This document shows, piece by piece, positions 61,500 to 64,000 of a stretch of 64,000 nucleotides of DNA (the stretch's first letter is position 1; each line of letters opens with the position of its first letter). Both the position numbers and the translations under genes were made by a program. Origin of the DNA: Anseranas semipalmata. Lineage: Eukaryota; Chordata; Aves; Anseriformes; Anseranatidae. The stretch spans positions 1 to 64,000 of the forward strand of contig VXAA01006477.1 in the NCBI GenBank assembly GCA_013399115.1, written 5' to 3'. The notes below the pieces were generated by a model. That model was given only the letters and a program-made list of their open reading frames with translations, searched no databases and was not told where the DNA came from.

Positions 61500-62310
61500 C
61501 ACCCAAGGCCTGAATGCGCAGAACCGCGCGTAAGCTCGGGAACACAAGCCTCCTCGGCTTGTGCCGAAGGGGCGAGCCGNNNNNNNNNNNNNNNNNNNNN
61601 NNNNNNNNNNNNNNNNNNNNNNNNNNNNNNNNNNNNNNNNNNNNNNNNNNNNNNNNNNNNNNNNNNNNNNNNNNNNNNNNNNNNNNNNNNNNNNNNNNNN
61701 NNNNNNNNNNNNNNNNNNNNNNNNNNNNNNNNNNNNNNNNNNNNNNNNNNNNNNNNNNNNNNNNNNNNNNNNNNNNNNNNNNNNNNNNNNNNNNNNNNNN
61801 NNNNNNNNNNNNNNNNNNNNNNNNNNNNNNNNNNNNNNNNNNNNNNNNNNNNNNNNNNNNNNNNNNNNNNNNNNNNNNNNNGGGCGGGACTCTGCGGGAG
61901 TGACTGGCGGAACTGACCGATCGCCAGCGAAGACACCCCCGCCCCGTCACGGGACTGACCGGTCAGCTGAGACGCTGCCGCGCCGGGGGCGGAGCCTTGG
62001 CTTGAGTGGCGTTTCTACTGGGCCAATCAGGTTGCGGGGGACCTCTGCACCGTTTCCCCCTACCCGTAAATTCGGAGCAGTAAGGAGGTGGAGCCTCACT
62101 GGACTGAATTGACAACTGATTTGGCCAATCGAAGTGCGAGGGATCAGGAGGGGCTTGCCCCTCCCACCGCCCCCCAGCGTGGCTGTGACAGCGTTGGGCG
62201 CCTCGGCACGAGGGGAGGGCAGGAGCTCTGATTGACAGCTAAACAATCCATTCAGAGAGCAAGAACGCCCCTCCGGCCGTTCGCCGGCTGCGCGGCCTCG
62301 GCCGCGGGTT
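61500..62310 (-). promoter_or_regulatory. GC-rich promoter region of ATP6AP2, interrupted by an assembly gap
   Basis: GC- and CpG-rich sequence on both sides of the N run, in a window otherwise AT-rich. It holds a GC box (gggggcgg at about 61985), CCAAT at 62023-62027 and 62125-62129, and a further ATTG at about 62231. It lies about 1.8 kb upstream of ATP6AP2 exon 2. The transcription start and exon 1 are probably in the missing bases. Confidence 0.6.
61580..61881. other. assembly gap (302 N)
   Basis: Continuous N run in the GC-rich promoter region, a common place for avian assemblies to fail. Open frames spanning it are artefacts of reading N as open. Confidence 0.99.
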
Positions 62311-62351
62311 AGGCCCAGGCCCAGGCCCAGGCCCAGGCCCAGGCCCAGGCC
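62311..62351. repeat. (AGGCCC)n hexanucleotide microsatellite
   Basis: Six full units and most of a seventh. On the minus strand it reads GGGCCT repeats, meeting the G3N3 pattern for a G-quadruplex. It lies upstream of the ATP6AP2 promoter. Confidence 0.95.
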
Positions 62352-62352
62352 A

Positions 62353-64000
62353 GACAACCAAGTGGCGGGCGTTTCTTGGCGTCTGTGTGCGTTACCAGGC
62401 TCAGGAATCTCGATGAGATTCTCTGCAAGTTAAGGCAGAGAGAACTGGGCTTTGAGGGCCAATTCTCTTGTAAAACAGGCTTTACGATCCCTGTTTCAGT
62501 GTGGAGAACACCTTACACGTCAGATTGCCCTGTTCCCGCACGGGTTCCTCAGAAAGCCATGTGTGTGTGCTCAGTGGAAATCCATCCGGGCTAGGGAGCA
62601 CGTTATCGGCTTTGCTGGAGCACGGCAACCGCCACATCCGCATGGCGAGACTATTTATGTGCTGAATGTGCCACAGCTCACTGGCCATGCAGCTGTCTGA
62701 CCAGAGAGACGCTGTTACATGTTTAGAAATTCCACCCAACTGTAGAAATCTTTAAAATCAGCCTGAGCAATGTTTCTAGACCAAAAAAGGTGTTGCATCT
62801 AGGAAACCCAGTGAACAAGCTGGGGAATGGCAGGTAGTAAACTGGAAGTATGTATACAGCAATTAAACAGTATTTAAGGGAGAAAGTTTTGTCCGTGTGT
62901 CTGCCACATGATAGTGTACGACGATGTGCAGATCACTTACACCCAGCTTTTCACAGGTGGCAATTGTAGGGCACCCCTTGTCTCTGAGATGATTTGTACA
63001 AAAATAAAGAGGAGCTACTGCTCCCACTGGTATCAGATGGCAGCTGTGCTTTGAATGTGAAAACCATGCCGTGTGTAGAGGGCTCTGAAGTTCAGCTCCT
63101 GTGCAAGTTGAGTGCTTCTAATTAATACTCACATATTCCATACTCTGTATTGTGCATCACAAAACCAGCACCACATATCAGCTTTTGTAAAGTAAATACA
63201 AATAAATGTTTGTGCGATTACCCGTACACCGTAGTAAAGAGTGTGATCAAACTACCTGTTTCCTTATGGGATTTTCTGCCTTCAGAACAGGATTAAGAGA
63301 GCGTACAGACGACAAGGCCTGAATGACTGAACAGCAAGGAAGTTGAATAATTGCTTTTTCAGTGACCCTGGCCTGTTCTGTGCACTGAGGAAAGCAGGAG
63401 TGCATGTTAAAAACTATCTTGTAAGCTAACAATGTTTGCACAACGTGTACGCCCATGGGTTCTGATTTAAGGTTATGCGTGTTACCTTATTTTTGGTATT
63501 TATGAGCTCTTGTGTGCCTGACTTTGCAAATGTAGAGTGTTCTTGCTTACTGTGTATATTTTAGCATAATTTCATAAAGTTTTACCTAGCTGGAGCAATG
63601 AGGTTCATGCACCAAGGTGCTTGTAGTCTAAAGCAGGTGATCATAGCACGTCAGATAGTGGCAGGCACTGGTTGGCCTTGTCACAGCAGCAGCTGCAGAG
63701 CTGCACAGTCACCCTTACTCCACCCCCCATTCAGGTTGGATCTACATCCAAAATGCTGAAAGAAATAAGGTGAGGACAGTGGCTTAAAGAAGTAAGTTTG
63801 TGAGACTACTGGAGGGTATTAGGTGTATGTGATGACGCCCGAGATGGAAATATTATGGAAAGTGCATAACAGGGAAAGGATTATGTGAAGGAAGAAGTCT
63901 TTTCCTTCATCTAAATCAAGGATTTCTTACAAATATGAAGTGTAAAAGAAGGGGCAGGGTAAATAAGACAGTTTTAATGAAGTTATTTCTCTTATATCCA
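62353..64000. other. sequence upstream of ATP6AP2, nothing recognised
   Basis: No exon, repeat family or homologous coding sequence was recognised. Open frames are under 90 codons and unlike any known protein to me. Confidence 0.5.

Noticed and set aside
61423..62112. ORFs of 129-183 codons across the promoter gap
   Set aside because: Most of their length is N, so the open frame carries no information.
61947..62357. Minus-strand 136-codon ORF starting with GLGLGL repeats
   Set aside because: The repeat part is the hexanucleotide array and the rest is promoter sequence. The frame has no known homologue and is not in position to be the ATP6AP2 leader.

Overview
The window is vertebrate nuclear DNA, almost certainly from a bird. 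It is intron-rich with GT-AG splicing, and its interspersed repeats are nearly all CR1 LINE fragments plus one avian-type ERV LTR. Its two protein genes match MED14 and ATP6AP2 almost residue for residue. No bacterial or phage content, CRISPR array, tRNA or rRNA is visible.

Layout: (1) Positions 1-4255 are a MED14 intron carrying two antisense CR1 copies. (2) MED14, plus strand, runs from 4256 to about 34485. Twenty-nine coding exons splice in a continuous frame and encode 1,377 C-terminal residues of Mediator subunit 14. The first exon(s), about 80 residues, are not in view. (3) Positions 34490-48200 are intergenic, with no recognised gene, GC-rich patches and one candidate conserved regulatory block near 43 kb. 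(4) ATP6AP2, minus strand, runs from 59724 down to 49046, with a 3' UTR to about 48200. Exons 2-9 encode 335 residues of the (pro)renin receptor / V-ATPase accessory protein 2. Exon 1 is missing and probably lies inside a 302-N gap at 61580-61881. (5) Positions 61500-62350 are a GC-rich, CCAAT-containing promoter region for ATP6AP2, ending in a (CCCAGG)n repeat. (6) Positions 62353-64000 hold nothing recognised.

The two genes converge 3'-to-3' and are functionally unrelated: MED14 is the scaffold of the nuclear Mediator complex, and ATP6AP2 is a membrane protein needed for V-ATPase assembly. In human Xp11.4 the same pair is convergent, with CXorf38 between them. No CXorf38-like coding sequence was recognised here.

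The most consequential observation concerns the assembly. The 1,891 bases before a single N at 55820 are repeated, with two mismatches seen by eye, immediately after it. This is the signature of an unmerged contig overlap, and it creates a false in-frame second copy of ATP6AP2 exon 3. I found no convincing undescribed biological system in this window.
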